From Isoetes taiwanensis (Eukaryota > Streptophyta > Lycopodiopsida > Isoetales > Isoetaceae): a stretch of 64,000 nucleotides of DNA. The translations under genes and the position numbers were made by a program. Positions within the stretch are counted from its first letter, which is position 1; every line of letters starts with the position of its first letter. Under the pieces are notes generated by a model that was not told the DNA's origin, made no database searches, and worked only from the letters and a program-made list of their open reading frames with translations. The stretch covers positions 7,912,871 through 7,976,870 of the forward strand of contig JAJEKV010000010.1 in NCBI GenBank assembly GCA_021234155.1, in the 5' to 3' direction. Shown here piece after piece: positions 53,658-64,000 of this stretch.

Positions 53658-53859
53658 TGTAATGAACAAGGAACAAAAGACGCAACCATGAAGAGAGCAC
53701 AAAGTACCTAAACTACATCTCTTATTCCAAGTTAACAAAAATGTACAAAATTGTGGTCTTTTGTCCATGTGAAAAGACATGAACCAAAAGACACGTATAA
53801 AAGTACTATACAAATACATGTATAAACGTATGTATCTTTTTGTCCTAAGGTTCCTTACA
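53658..53859 (-). repeat. LTR (3' LTR in element orientation)
   Basis: 202 bp, nearly identical to 60019-60220. Confidence 0.93.
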
Positions 53860-53869
53860 TTCTCTCCGA

Positions 53870-55855
53870 CTTAAAAAAGACAATGTCCTCATTGTCAGTC
53901 CAAGTCTTCAAGTCAGAAGAGTTCCAAGAGTTCGTCTAGAATCTCAGGATAAGCATCTTCCTCGTATAACATGTGCTTAGAGAAAGTCTTCATTCCCATA
54001 TATGGTCTTCAACAGGATTAAGTCTTCAACACCTTCATCATCTGAAGGGTTGTCTTGAATCCTAGAACCTTACTTGTTTACTTAAATTTCTTATGGCCAA
54101 TCTTGTGTCTAAAGTTAAGTTCTAAATTAACTTTTGGACTATTGATGAATAAAAATCATCAAGCCTTCTCTTTCTCATATAAGATGTGAGGCATCTTAGA
54201 GACATCATACAACTTCATATTTAAAAGTTGTTCTTAACTTAGTCCTTAGAGTAGTAGAAATTTTACTACCCAGTCGACCATCTCATCATGAAACTCGCCA
54301 ACCAATTTCATAGACTAACTATAGACAGTTAGTTAGAACACCATTGCCAAAGAGATGACTAGTGTGAATTTCTTGTGAGAAGGTTCTTAATGTCATGTCA
54401 TCATTGTCATAAAACTTAGGTTCCATATGTTTATAAATACTTCTTACTTTTAGAGTGTTGAAATATTAAGACTCCGAGTCTCAACACATCAGACAACTCT
54501 AGAATTGACCTTTATATGTGGCTAACATGATGTCAATCCACAAATTCTTGTATCTTAAATAAAACACAATCTAAATTTCATTCTTAGATTGTATAAAAAT
54601 AAACCATATCCTTAAAAGAACCTTGGGTAAATGTCATCTTGCCCAAATGTCCTCATATGCTTTGCAAATTGTTTCGCAAAAGCAAATGCTCTCAGCCTTA
54701 ACATATTTCTATGGTCCTTGAAGGAACATAGATCCTTGACCATGACAATTGCCATGGGTCATAAATTTTCTTATGTTCTTAATCTGTGAGAACAATAGGA
54801 TGATCTTACAACATTTAACAAAAGCTAAGTTTTCCCTTTTGAAAATGTTGTTATGAGGTCCTTAAAATCCCTCTAGAACTTGTCTTCACAGATTTAAAAA
54901 ATTCATAGTGCTAAAAAAAACACGCGTGCTTGTTTCATGATCTTAACGGATTTTTTTTTTTTTAAATCCCATACTCTTGCTCTTAAAATTCCCTCTCGGA
55001 ACTTGTCCTAGTGGATTAAAATAAATCCTGTTCTCGGAACTTGTCTTAGTGGATTAAAATAAATCCCGTGGTGCTAATACATATGCGTTTGTTTCAAGTG
55101 AGAATCGAATCCCCACCATTTCAAAACAATACTCTTAGAAATGCCTCTTAACCATCTAAAAGCATTTATTAGCACTAAAAAATAATAGGTTCCATGGTTA
55201 AGAATAGTAAATTTTCTTTTATCTTTTTATTTCCTTACTTTCTTACCTTTTTCTTTTCCTCTTCTTGCTGTCGGTTTAGGGCAAGCGCCTGTTCGCGACG
55301 ACGCCATGGAAAGCCCCAAGTCCGGGCTATGGAGGATTCCGGCGATTCGTGTCTCCTTTAAAGCTTCAAGGCGCGTCTGTCTTAAGTCCCTGTTTTTAGT
55401 TGGCGGCATGGACCCCCGAGTTTCTTTTCTGGAACCTGACCCAGATTTGAAGCTTGGGGAAAAGAAGGGATTCATGGAGCCAGATCCTAACTTATGACTT
55501 CCTGCTAAGCAGAGGCAGAAAGCTTGGAGCCAACAAATCTTTTCTTTTTTTTTTGATACACTATTTTCGTTCCACTCTTTAGCACCACTTTAGTCTTAGA
55601 GTTTTAATTTGTATATATCTTCAATAGCGGGCATTTCAGGCCCATCTTGGATTCTCCTAAACCACCGCGGATGGCTTTGAGCGCATCAGAGTGGTCTGTA
55701 ACAGAAATGCTTAGTGAAATGCATTTTTCCTTTTTATCTTTTTGCCTGAATCGGCATGTTTTAATCAATTTTTATCATTATCAAGCGTCTTGCAAGCATT
55801 AGAATGCATGCTGTCAGAGTTTAAAATTCCTTAATTCTTATAACATGGTTGATTC
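53870..55855. other. Interior of the non-autonomous LTR element
   Basis: No gag or pol motif on either strand. It contains 'CTCGGAACTTGTC(C/T)TAGTGGATTAAAATAAATCC' duplicated at about 54995 and 55033. A GC-richer patch with a minus-strand 82-codon frame (55475-55227, MNPFFSPSFKSGSGSRKETR) has no family resemblance. Confidence 0.5.
55848..55855 (+). repeat. 8-bp target duplication of the inner hAT (left)
   Basis: GTTGATTC, repeated at 59901-59908. Confidence 0.9.
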
Positions 55856-56610
55856 CAGGGAATAAATTACTAATCCCATATTTTAGATTAGCCGAAATAA
55901 CTTTGGCTAAAGTAGCAAAACATTGATCACCAAAGTTTCTTTACTTTGGCTAATCTTTATTAATTTTTTATCTCCCACTTTCTTATGTTAGGCTAGATTT
56001 TGAACTTTTTTATATGCAAAGTTTCTATCATTTGGCTATTTTTGCACAAATTCAAGACCACAATTTAGCATAAGAAAGGCGCAAATTTTTTATTTTTGTT
56101 TTTCTTTCATGAACAAATTTTCAAATGTATCTAGTTATTGGAAATGAAAATACGGATAATCAATCATTTCTTAGTTCTTAAACTGAATGAAAGAACAAAT
56201 ATGGGGTTCTTATAACGACAACAAGTAAGGATGTTTTTTACTTCAAGTCAAAATTAATTTTAATCTCAGAATATCATAGTTTTATTATAGCATAAAATGA
56301 AACAACTTCGAAAGCTCCTTCTTTCTGTCGCCAGCATCTATGCACGACTTCTTTCCATGACATGTACCTTCATAATATAACATTTTAGCATATTTAAATC
56401 AGAATATTAACATGTGAAAAATCAGCAAAATAAGACGCCCAAAAATCAGCAAATGACATGCTCAAAATCTGAAAATTATATGTTTTATATGAGGAAAACA
56501 AAGTGTTTAAAAATCAGCAAGTTGACATGCTTAAAATCAGAAAATTAAATGTGAAAATCAGCAAAATAAAGTTTTTGCAAACCAACATATATTACCTTGT
56601 CAAGTTGAAG

Positions 56611-57888
56611 CTACTTTTGAAGAGTGAACAAGGGTCTCATGTCAACTGTTTGATCAGTATTTGGGACAATGCTCTCAACCTGCACATTTCTAATACTTGC
56701 ATGTTCACCTTCACCAATATGCAACTTACTAACTCCCCTCCGCTTGCATTCTTCATTCCAAAGTTGAAATGCATTCTCATATGGGAAGTTATAGAGGTCA
56801 TAGTCACATGCATATACTCGCAACGCAGCATCCAAGTTTGAATCAAGTCTATTCCGAAGCTTGTTCTTCACAAATGTCAACGTGGAAAAACATCTTTCAT
56901 CTTGGACACTACCTAAAACCATGCAAAGGCACAACTCTGCAAGCCTAAAATATTCAGAAATTGCTTCACGTAGCACAGCATTAGTGGCAAGCTTTTGCCA
57001 TAAACGTGTGACAGCACCAATTTTCAATGGATCCTCTAAGTATGGAAACTGCCTATACATTGTATCCCCAAAGAGAGGAGCTTGAATGGTCAATTTCTCA
57101 TAATCTAAAATTCCATCAATGCTTCTTTGGCTAACCATTCTTTTACAACAAAAAAATTTCTCTATTACCTCCATCTTTGCTGCAAATCTTCTAGAAACAA
57201 CCACTTCAGAGATATCATTTCCAAAAATGAGGAAAGACAACTCCAATTGCATCCAAAAGCTCATCTGGTGGAAAACGAGATCGAAGCTCATCTGATAAAG
57301 CATTTGCAACCTATATACCAATAATGAATCAATGTAACTATAATGGTCAAGAAAGAAATGATAAAAATATGTCATACTCACCTGCTTCATCTCGTGTTTC
57401 ACTTTCTCTACCACATAATTAAAATCTCCCATCTTGAAGTCTGAATTTTTAAGCCTTCGTCCTCGTCCAATTGGCTTCTTGACATTCAATGCAATATATT
57501 TGTCTTTCACTTGTACACACAAAACTCCTCGCTCATCATATGTTAGAAAGCTTTCATTGGTTCCAATCTTCACCAATTTGCGCCATCTAGCAAATGCGTC
57601 ATGTCTCTGAAAGCAATTTACCCCCTTGGTTCCATCGTCAACATATAATTGCTCAATTTCTGCTTGCATCACCTTTCTCGCTATATTGTATTCAGGAATA
57701 CATATATGCTCATCTTGCGATATCTGAATTAAATGATTGAGCTTAGAAAGCAAGGGTTGCAATGCAAATAATGTAAACAATGTTTCGCCATCTGTCAATA
57801 GACCATAAAGTTCATTTGCTTTAACCACAATATTTGCATCGTCATCCAAAGTGAAGTCCTCCACAACACCTAGCAATCGGAAAGACAA
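56611..57888 (-). pseudogene. Inner hAT transposase (C-terminal exons)
   Basis: The upstream exon (57888-57386) reads LGVVEDFTLDDDANIVVKAN ... IEQLYVDDGTKGVNCFQRHD and ends KHEMKQ at a CAG|GTGAGT donor. After a 74-bp intron (TATATAG acceptor near 57312) comes VANALSDELRSRFPPDELLD and FPHFW, then a one-base shift into SEVVVSRRFAAKMEVIEKFF. The hAT dimerisation block follows: AISEYFRLAELCLCMVLGSV, DERCFSTLTFVKNKLRNRLD and FPYENAFQLW. Read without the intron, the frame stays open by chance. The catalytic N-terminal region is not clearly present, so the element may encode only a partial transposase. Confidence 0.75.
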
Positions 57889-57949
57889 CTACAGAGTTTT
57901 AAGGAAAACTCCATGTGAAAATAAGAAGACATTGAAATTGAATGAAATA

Positions 57950-59640
57950 CTTACATGCTCTAATTGCAGATGTTGCTAGCATCTGCGATTTCCTTCAAGC
58001 TGTTGGCAAGCGATCTGCATAAAAACGAAGTTATGAAACTTAGACTTGGCTAGAATAACTATGCCAGAGTAAGGTCCAACAGATGTCAACCTTGTCACAT
58101 AAAACTTAAATGTTAAGATCTGGATTTTCTAGTATACAACAAATGCGACTCCAAATTTATGGAAATTGAATCAAGGTCCACATTATCCAGATTAGGAGAG
58201 TACAAAAAATAGTTTTATGGTATTCAATAGCTTAAAAAACATGCAATTGATATCTATGACAGTTTCAAATATTTTTCAACACGGAAAACATTAATGCTAT
58301 GAGCAAACCCAAAACCCAAAAAGTTCTATCTTCGGACTAAAATTACCGCCACCGCACCGCACTTAAGAAAAATCAATTGCAGGACAACATTTTAAAACTC
58401 CACTACTTGGGTTTCCTACTATGACCTACTACATACAGCAGATCATACAGTAGGAGATCATGCAGTATCATAAGACCACTACTGTATGGTCTTACCGTAT
58501 GATTTGGCTTAGGTTCGTATGAGCACAGTATGATTATACCGTAGAGAAAGCAGTTCTTTGTGCTTCCGCTGGTCAATTCCCAAAGGATCCAACAACCAGC
58601 ACTGCCTATTTGTGCACACCTATTATCACTGCCAGCACATTCTCTGATCCTGACAACATAAACAGCTAACAAACCTAGTGCGGCTTACCTTCATTTTGTA
58701 CTTCATTCGTTCTTCAAACTCTTTAACTAGGTATTCCACTTCCCTAGCTGATACAACTTCTAGGATGCGCCCATCAGGTTTCAAATGCCTGTGAAAATCA
58801 AAGTAAATGTTAGAATGAATGAGAATGGGGGGCAACACTTGCTGGTTATCCCTAGCTTGCTGATGCTCTTCCTCCAAGGAAAGATAGGTCCACTATATGA
58901 CAGTCTAGACTGTGACACTGCCATGGAAGTGCTCTTTTGATATGCATGCTACTCATGTAAAGTTTTCAGGGAACTTCAAATTTAAGGTGACGTATCATGG
59001 ATGCTAGTGTCAGAAATAAAACTTTATCTAGCTTTATATCCACCTGCAAAATATGGTTAAAATGCTTAAAATCAGAGAGTCTCTGCTTCTGCAACCTACA
59101 CTACTGGTTATGCAGAAGATTGCTCTGCTTAAAATCAGAGAGTCTCTGCTTCTGCAACCTACACTACTGGTTGTGCAGAAGATTGCTCTGTAAACGTGTC
59201 CCGTATGATCTTTTTGAACAAAACTATCTTCAGCTTTTGATTGATAAACAGCATATTCTACAAATTGGATACTTTTGGAGGCGAGAACTTCCTTGGTTAC
59301 AGGATCATACCACCTCCAACCGTGTATATATTACAAAAGTCACAATAAACAGGATTTATGATGAATCGAAATAGGTCAATCCAGTGGTAGATTACCGCCA
59401 TCATAAAATGAAATTAGTAAAATACAAAAGAAAAGACCTTACTGTGGCACTTCTATAAGATTGAATCTGGAAGCATGCCCACGAAAGCTGAACCCTACAA
59501 CCATAAGAGAAAGAAACGAAATATAGTATGAAATTAAGAAGCAGATTCATGCAAGATAATAGACAGATGCTTTTCTCTGGAATAACAAAATCGTGCAAAA
59601 TCACAGAACTCTACCTGGCTAAACTTTCGAAAATTTTTAC
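57950..59640 (-). other. 5' region of the inner hAT gene
   Basis: A candidate upstream exon at 58877-58690 (minus) reads MEEEHQQARDNQQVLPPILI ... VKEFEERMKYKMKV. A 63-bp tandem duplication lies at about 59068-59190 (CTTAAAATCAGAGAGTCTCT repeated, with CAACCTACACTACTGGTT). Otherwise there are no motifs. Confidence 0.4.
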
Positions 59641-60004
59641 CACATATTTGCCATAGCTTGGCGATTCGGCAGCTGATACTCAGCTACTAGCATCAAAGCT
59701 TAGGCGATTTGAGGCAAACAGATCGATTGCAAGGAGCTTAGGGTTAGGCGAATCCAGCTATCGGAGGAGCTCGACCGCCAAAAGCCTTGGCGAATTTTAT
59801 AATATTTTTTTTTTCCCTCCTCATTACTTTAGCCAAGGTTTTTCAGGAAAACCCCAAAAAATCGCCATTTTACTAATATTAGCCACTAATTTATTCCCTG
59901 GTTGATTCTTAATTTGCAGCAACAAATCTTAAAAGTAATCTTTTTGCTGCAAAGTTCTTAGCTTTCTTAATTCATAAAAAGGTACAACTTCACAAGATCT
60001 TCTT

Positions 60005-60016
60005 GCTCTGATACCA
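60005..60016 (-). promoter_or_regulatory. Primer binding site of the minus-strand LTR element
   Basis: Minus strand TGGTATCAGAGC, two bases from the LTR; initiator Met-tRNA type. Confidence 0.9.
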
Positions 60017-60018
60017 TA

Positions 60019-60220
60019 TGTAATGAACAAGGAACAAAATACGCAACCATGAAGAGAGCACAAAGTACCTAAACTACATCTCTTATTCCAAGTTAACAAA
60101 AATGTACAAAATTGTGGTCTTTTGTCCATGTGAAAAGACATGAACCAAAAGACACGTATAAAAGTACTGTATAAATACATGTATAAACGTATGTATCTTT
60201 TTGTCCTAAGGTTCCTTACA
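60019..60220 (-). repeat. LTR (5' LTR in element orientation)
   Basis: 202 bp, followed by the GCGTC duplication. Confidence 0.93.
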
Positions 60221-60225
60221 GCGTC

Positions 60226-61030
60226 GGCTTGTAAAATTCATCACAAAGAAGCCGGCAATTTATGCCATCTACAAGTCATTGCATCACAAGACTCTAGCAC
60301 TCATGAATCCGGGGCAAACCCAGTTTGGTTCCAATTACATCTGTCTTGAAAGAGTGCTTAAGTGTCGTGATTGGATTATCTCAACCTTCAATCATACAGA
60401 GTTTTTTGAATGGGAAAGGAGACAGAAAGGGAAAAATGCTGCCAAACACCGACAACAAGCCGCTGCTCTTCGAGACATGCTTGGGCGGGAGACATTTTGG
60501 AAAGGCGTAAAGAATGTTGTGAGGTGCATGCAACCTGTTTGTCATGCCATCAAAACCCTTGATTCTTCGAAGGCAAGCACTGGAAAGGTCTGGAGGTGTT
60601 GGCACTCCATTCAATCCTTCCTAGAACGTGATGGCCCCAATGCGCCATTTGACAATGCTAAGCGCGCAACACTACTCAGAGACTTCAATGAACGATGGAA
60701 GAAGTCATACAATGATCTTCATGGCGCCACACATGCCTTAGACCCACATAACCACGATATGGACCAGCATACAGATAAAGAAGTGATGGGCTCGTTGAAG
60801 AAGGTTGCAAAAATGTTCTATCCCAACAGCTCAGACTACAAGCTTTTCATAGCCGAGTTAACTGAATACCAGAACCTGAGTGGAAGGTGGGCAGATGAAG
60901 AGCTTCATGACGCACTGGAGAGTCATAAGAAGGAACCAAATATGGAATCCTATGCATGGTGGCAAGCCCACGGGCAAGTTACTGATACCTTGCAGGCAAT
61001 TGCAATGACTATACTCTCTTTGGGGTGCTT
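60226..61030 (+). pseudogene. Outer hAT transposase, C-terminal part
   Basis: Continuation of the transposase at 52481-53657: RLVKFITKKPAIYAIYKSLH, FGSNYICLERVLKCRDWIIS, LGRETFWKGVKNVVRCMQPV, GKVWRCWHSIQSFLERDGPN, HNHDMDQHTDKEVMGSLKKV, ELTEYQNLSGRWADEELHDA and WWQAHGQVTDTLQAIAMTIL. Together the two parts give about 620 residues, as expected for BED/DUF659 hAT transposases. The final conserved C-terminal block is missing after LSLGC, where unrelated sequence starts. Confidence 0.88.
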
Positions 61031-64000
61031 TTTTTATTTACCTACTCAAAAAATCATGTCGCGACATTGGTGCTGGTAAGGTGCACCCGTCATAAAATTT
61101 TTTCGACCGCCCTTCACGTTTTGTCAAGCACTTCACCCGCCATAGCCAGCCTTGAGCGGGAGTCAAGATCCATCATTCCTGCTATTTTTGGCCAAGTCAT
61201 CGATCCCGAAATTTTAGTTTGCAATCTCCAATTCGAATTGGAATTTCCCCGCCCAAATCAAATGCTGCACCTTCAGAATTATGTTTGTTTCAAATGTTTC
61301 TTGAAGCTAATGACTATGGTTCTTGAGTTGAGAGATGAATTCCTTTGCTTCGCGGTCCGTGCATTGTGCGCAATTTGATGCCCGGGATTGTCAAGGGGCA
61401 TGCAAGAGTTCGTCAACAATTCCAAGCGATTTCTGGAGTGCTGTTCACAATTTGCAGAAAATTACCTTGAAGAATCACCTACACAAATCGAAGCTGGTAC
61501 TCACATTGAAACAGTGGATTTCACAAGGAATGAAGAAACTACATATGAAGTCGAAAATTCAGATCAAGAATTTCATCATGAAGATGAAAGACAAGGTATT
61601 CCTTGTTAAATGCCTCTGCTATTAAATTGCTGAATTTTTTTGTTCTAAATTGCTGACTGATGTAATGTACTGCTTTCAGTGGAACAGAATTCATTCAATG
61701 GTGCTGAATTTATGGACTTTGAACATGATTTCAACATGTCGAGTATGCAATTTAAGTTACTTGGTTTATAAAAACTAAACTGACATGCTAAAATTACAGG
61801 AGAATATGGTGGAATATCAAATGAGGATGATGAAGTTATGGATGTTGGCAATGCTGTAGAGGTTGGATCTGACTGTCATAATACAGGTACTTGCTATAAT
61901 AGAGGTATTTGCATTGATAAATTTCGTTCGATCAGAAGTTAGAATTGCGCGTGCTTGCAAAACCAAGAGAATTATGAAGCCGCTTTCAAAAAAAAAACAG
62001 CCAAATCGGGAGGATTCAAAGACGTAAAAAAAGAGAGTGGATGCCGCGAATCGGGTAATTTAGGTGCAGTTGCAAATGATGCTACTGTTGGTAAGAAAGG
62101 TTCATTCAGCAGTTGGAAGAAAAGAAAGTTGTCAAAATAATTAGGCAAGCTTGTGAACGAATTGTGTGAGAATGCTACATCCAAGAAAGAGTGGAAATTT
62201 AGGGGTGCTAGAAAGTGGATACCGAACTAGATCTCTCAAACAAAGAAAGAATTAAACACAATGAAAACAATCATTAACAATTTGAGGGAGTCTTTTTGCA
62301 GCTCATAAGTATTCAAAAAATACGAGATGTGTGGAGAGCAAGAAGTGCCGCAATGACTTTTACAAATAATGGTGAAACTAACAAGTCCGCTTTTGCCAAG
62401 CAAATGAATCAATAGGAAGATTGTGTCGGGCTTGCAAAATAGAAGATTGGTCGCAGAGCATGGTAGTGGACCATGGTCCATGTTCAAGAAGAATACTAGA
62501 TTTGACAGACTCTCTTATGATGAGAGGAAACTAATAGTTGACTTTTGGAGAGATAACACACGAAAGTGTCTCCATGCAAGAAACATGTTATAAGGATTAG
62601 AGTGGTGAAGGATTCAAGATCATGCATCCATTACACTTCATGGAGGATACTCGTGTTAGTTTGATTGCACATGCCGGATGTTGTTACAATTGTCGAATTG
62701 CCGTAATTCTGCCATAATTGCTCTAATTGTCGTAATTTTGTGTCCTGCTTTTGCGTGTTTCATTTTACCAAATTGAAGGGAGTATCCTAAGTTTGAGGTT
62801 TCTTTCTCGCTTTTCATGCCTTGAAACCCCTTTATGTCGAAAGTAAAGGACGAGAGACGGCTTTGTTGTGTGTATCATATGAGAGCAGATTTTATTCGAC
62901 TTGCAATGAACAAAGTAAGACATGATGAAAAAATTCATGGTCCAAATTGTAAATGCACGTGAAGTTTGTGGTCCCGACCAACATGCATGGCAAGGAAGAG
63001 CACCTATGCTTCAACAAGTGAGCTTTGGAGGTCTCTTTATTTGTCCAAGAGATGAAAGTGAAGAATGGTATGCACATGACCCGCCTAACTCTCAAGTGCA
63101 ATAGTTGTGGACCTAGCAAGTCAGCCAACATGTCCAAAAGAAGTGAATTTCAAAAATGGTGTGCGTGTGGAGTGGAAGACATATGACAAGGTACTAAGAT
63201 TGTTGCCGCTTTTTTATGCTTCATTATGGTGTAGCTTTATTTTTTATTTCAGATTTGTTGTAGATATATGAATCAGAGAAGAACCCGATGGCAAAGGTGG
63301 TTATAAGTCGGGGAAAAAACCACCACTAAACCGGGTTTACAAGACCACAAGTGTCTGCCGATATTTTCCCAAATGCCGAAAAAGGTTTTGAAAGAATTCA
63401 TTCCACACAACTATGAGGCTAGATGGCAGGCCAGGCAATTCAAGGAGTGTTTGGAAACATTTCCAAAGGATACAATAGTTTCAGTGATTGATTTTGCTGA
63501 AAATTACAGCTTCAAAATTCAGCAAGAAATTCAGAGTCTGCATTGGAGGAATGATCAGTGCACAATTTTAGTGCATATATCATATAGACATGCCACCAAA
63601 AGTGATGACCCTAAATTGGATGAAGATGAGAGAAGAATCATCAAAGAAACTCACTTCTACATTTCAGATGATAGGGAACATGACACTTTGTTTATGCAAC
63701 ATTGTTTGAACAAATATGCAAAGATTTTTGTCCAAAGAAACAAATCAAGTACAGCAGACACATTGTTTGGTCTGATGGATGTTCTAGCCAGTGGAAAGGA
63801 AGTAGAACATTTTACTTTCTAGGAAGAAATTATCAAACTAGTGGCATCCCAATAACTTGGAATTATTTTGCTTCTTATCATGGGAAAGGTAACTTTCATT
63901 TTCAAGCACCTAGAGTTAATGTTCATTTCCAAAGACTAACTGATAGAGAAACAGTGAACATGATGGTGCCGAGTTGTCATTAAGAGAGCCCTAACTCATG
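61031..64000 (+). mobile_element. Second Sola-like transposon copy, broken, running off the window
   Basis: The sequence from about 61.3 kb onward carries the same motif series as the element at 25-36 kb, in the same order. Those motifs are detailed in the gene entry for this copy. No terminal repeat matching GGGTCCAAGC was found near its left edge, so this is a related but different family, or a truncated copy. Confidence 0.7.
61388..63983 (+). pseudogene. Sola-like transposase, second copy (multi-exon, frameshifted)
   Basis: Pieces in order: 61388-61609 (MSRGMQEFVNNSKRFLECCS, acidic tail). 61955-62160 (basic, GSFSSWKKRKLSK). 62460-62600 (FDRLSYDERKLIVDFWRDNT, the counterpart of LSEEVIDCIKSYW in copy 1). 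62830-62960 with a CCVYHMRADFIRLAMNKVRH Cys/His segment. 63373-63800 (KFIPHNYEARW-like start, SVIDFAENYSFKIQQEIQSL, CTILVHISYRHATK, HFYISDDREHDTLF). After a shift, 63770-63895 reads WSDGCSSQWKGSRTFYF and YFASYHGKGN. Putative catalytic acids lie in DFAENY and SDGC. The window end cuts off the rest. Confidence 0.7.

Larger units (their letters stand above)
55856..59900 (-). mobile_element. Inner hAT transposon (4.05 kb) nested in the LTR element
   Basis: Termini CAGGGAATAAATTA ... TAATTTATTCCCTG (14 bp perfect) with the 8-bp duplication GTTGATTC. It holds a minus-strand transposase gene with introns. The transposase C-terminus is homologous to the fragment at 4.7-5.4 kb. A few shifts suggest recent inactivation. 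Confidence 0.93.
53658..60220 (-). mobile_element. Non-autonomous LTR retrotransposon (minus orientation) inside hAT
   Basis: Two 202-bp LTRs (TGTAATGAAC...GGTTCCTTACA on the plus strand) differ at only about two positions, so the insertion is young. A minus-strand primer site TGGTATCAGAGC (60016-60005) lies beside the right LTR and a purine tract CGGAGAGAA (53868-53860) beside the left, which sets the orientation. Apart from a nested hAT (55856-59900), only about 2.1 kb of interior exists and no gag or pol is visible. It therefore depends on another element for movement. Confidence 0.92.
51668..61030 (+). mobile_element. Outer hAT transposon, split by an LTR element; right end missing or further disrupted
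   Basis: It begins at CAGGGATAGG, exactly where the gypsy integrase reading is lost, as a hAT terminus should. A palindromic box array (51791-52048), a BED-finger-bearing transposase N-terminus (52481-53657) and, after the LTR insertion, its C-terminal part (60226-61020) follow. The transposase ends abruptly at AMTILSLGC, just before the conserved terminal dimerisation block, where the Sola-like remnant starts. The right TIR was not found. Confidence 0.7.

Overview
The window looks like nuclear DNA of a land plant with a large, transposon-rich genome. One intact-looking host gene is present: an intronless PLS-type pentatricopeptide-repeat (PPR) protein gene at 46.9-48.7 kb on the minus strand. 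Its style (long P-L-S arrays, HAHI and MYGKCG signatures), together with the mixture of chromovirus, copia, L1, Penelope-like, hAT and Sola-like elements, suggests a seed-free vascular plant such as a fern. That is an inference from style only. Nearly everything else is transposable elements, many nested inside one another and most of them broken.

Layout. 0-1.5 kb: repetitive spacer with a ~104-bp tandem repeat. 1.5-4.5 kb: L1 LINE remnant (minus strand) split by a 903-bp Mutator-like TIR element. 4.7-5.4 kb: hAT transposase C-terminal fragment. 5.6-7.3 kb: an intron-like region with one exon resembling the protein HYPK. 7.3-8.5 kb: GC-rich block with a LINE-ORF1-like reading frame on the minus strand. 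9.7-10.3 and 16.3-16.9 kb: remnant of an unusual reverse transcriptase, split by a full-length L1 LINE (10353-16323, 17-bp target-site duplication). That LINE itself carries a 343-bp hAT MITE.

16.9-40.0 kb: a giant nested locus. The outer element is a Ty3/gypsy chromovirus with LTRs of about 1.5 kb, an initiator-Met-tRNA primer site, a polypurine tract and a chromodomain integrase. Its pol gene is interrupted by an 11.26-kb TIR transposon (24951-36207, target duplication TGTA) with Sola-like transposase motifs and a separate minus-strand multi-exon gene. That transposon in turn contains a Mutator-type MITE.

The most striking content is at 18.9-20.4 kb, between the primer site and gag of the gypsy element. 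It is a decayed histone H3-like gene with an H3-like N-terminal tail (ARTKCTARKY), a very long charged linker and a recognisable H3 histone fold. The fold is now cut by stops and by a 250-bp insert. An H3-like protein and a chromodomain integrase therefore sit in one retroelement.

40.7-45.0 kb: a small copia element with non-canonical LTR ends (TATT...AATA). 50.3-51.7 kb: degenerate gypsy pol. 51.7-61 kb: a hAT element whose transposase is split by an LTR retrotransposon in opposite orientation (53658-60220). That retrotransposon is split by a second hAT element (55856-59900), with target-site duplications supporting each inner insertion. A 258-bp palindrome built of 12 CGCGTACGCG-type boxes lies in the 5' part of the outer hAT. 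61-64 kb: a second, broken copy of the Sola-like transposase family, running off the window end.
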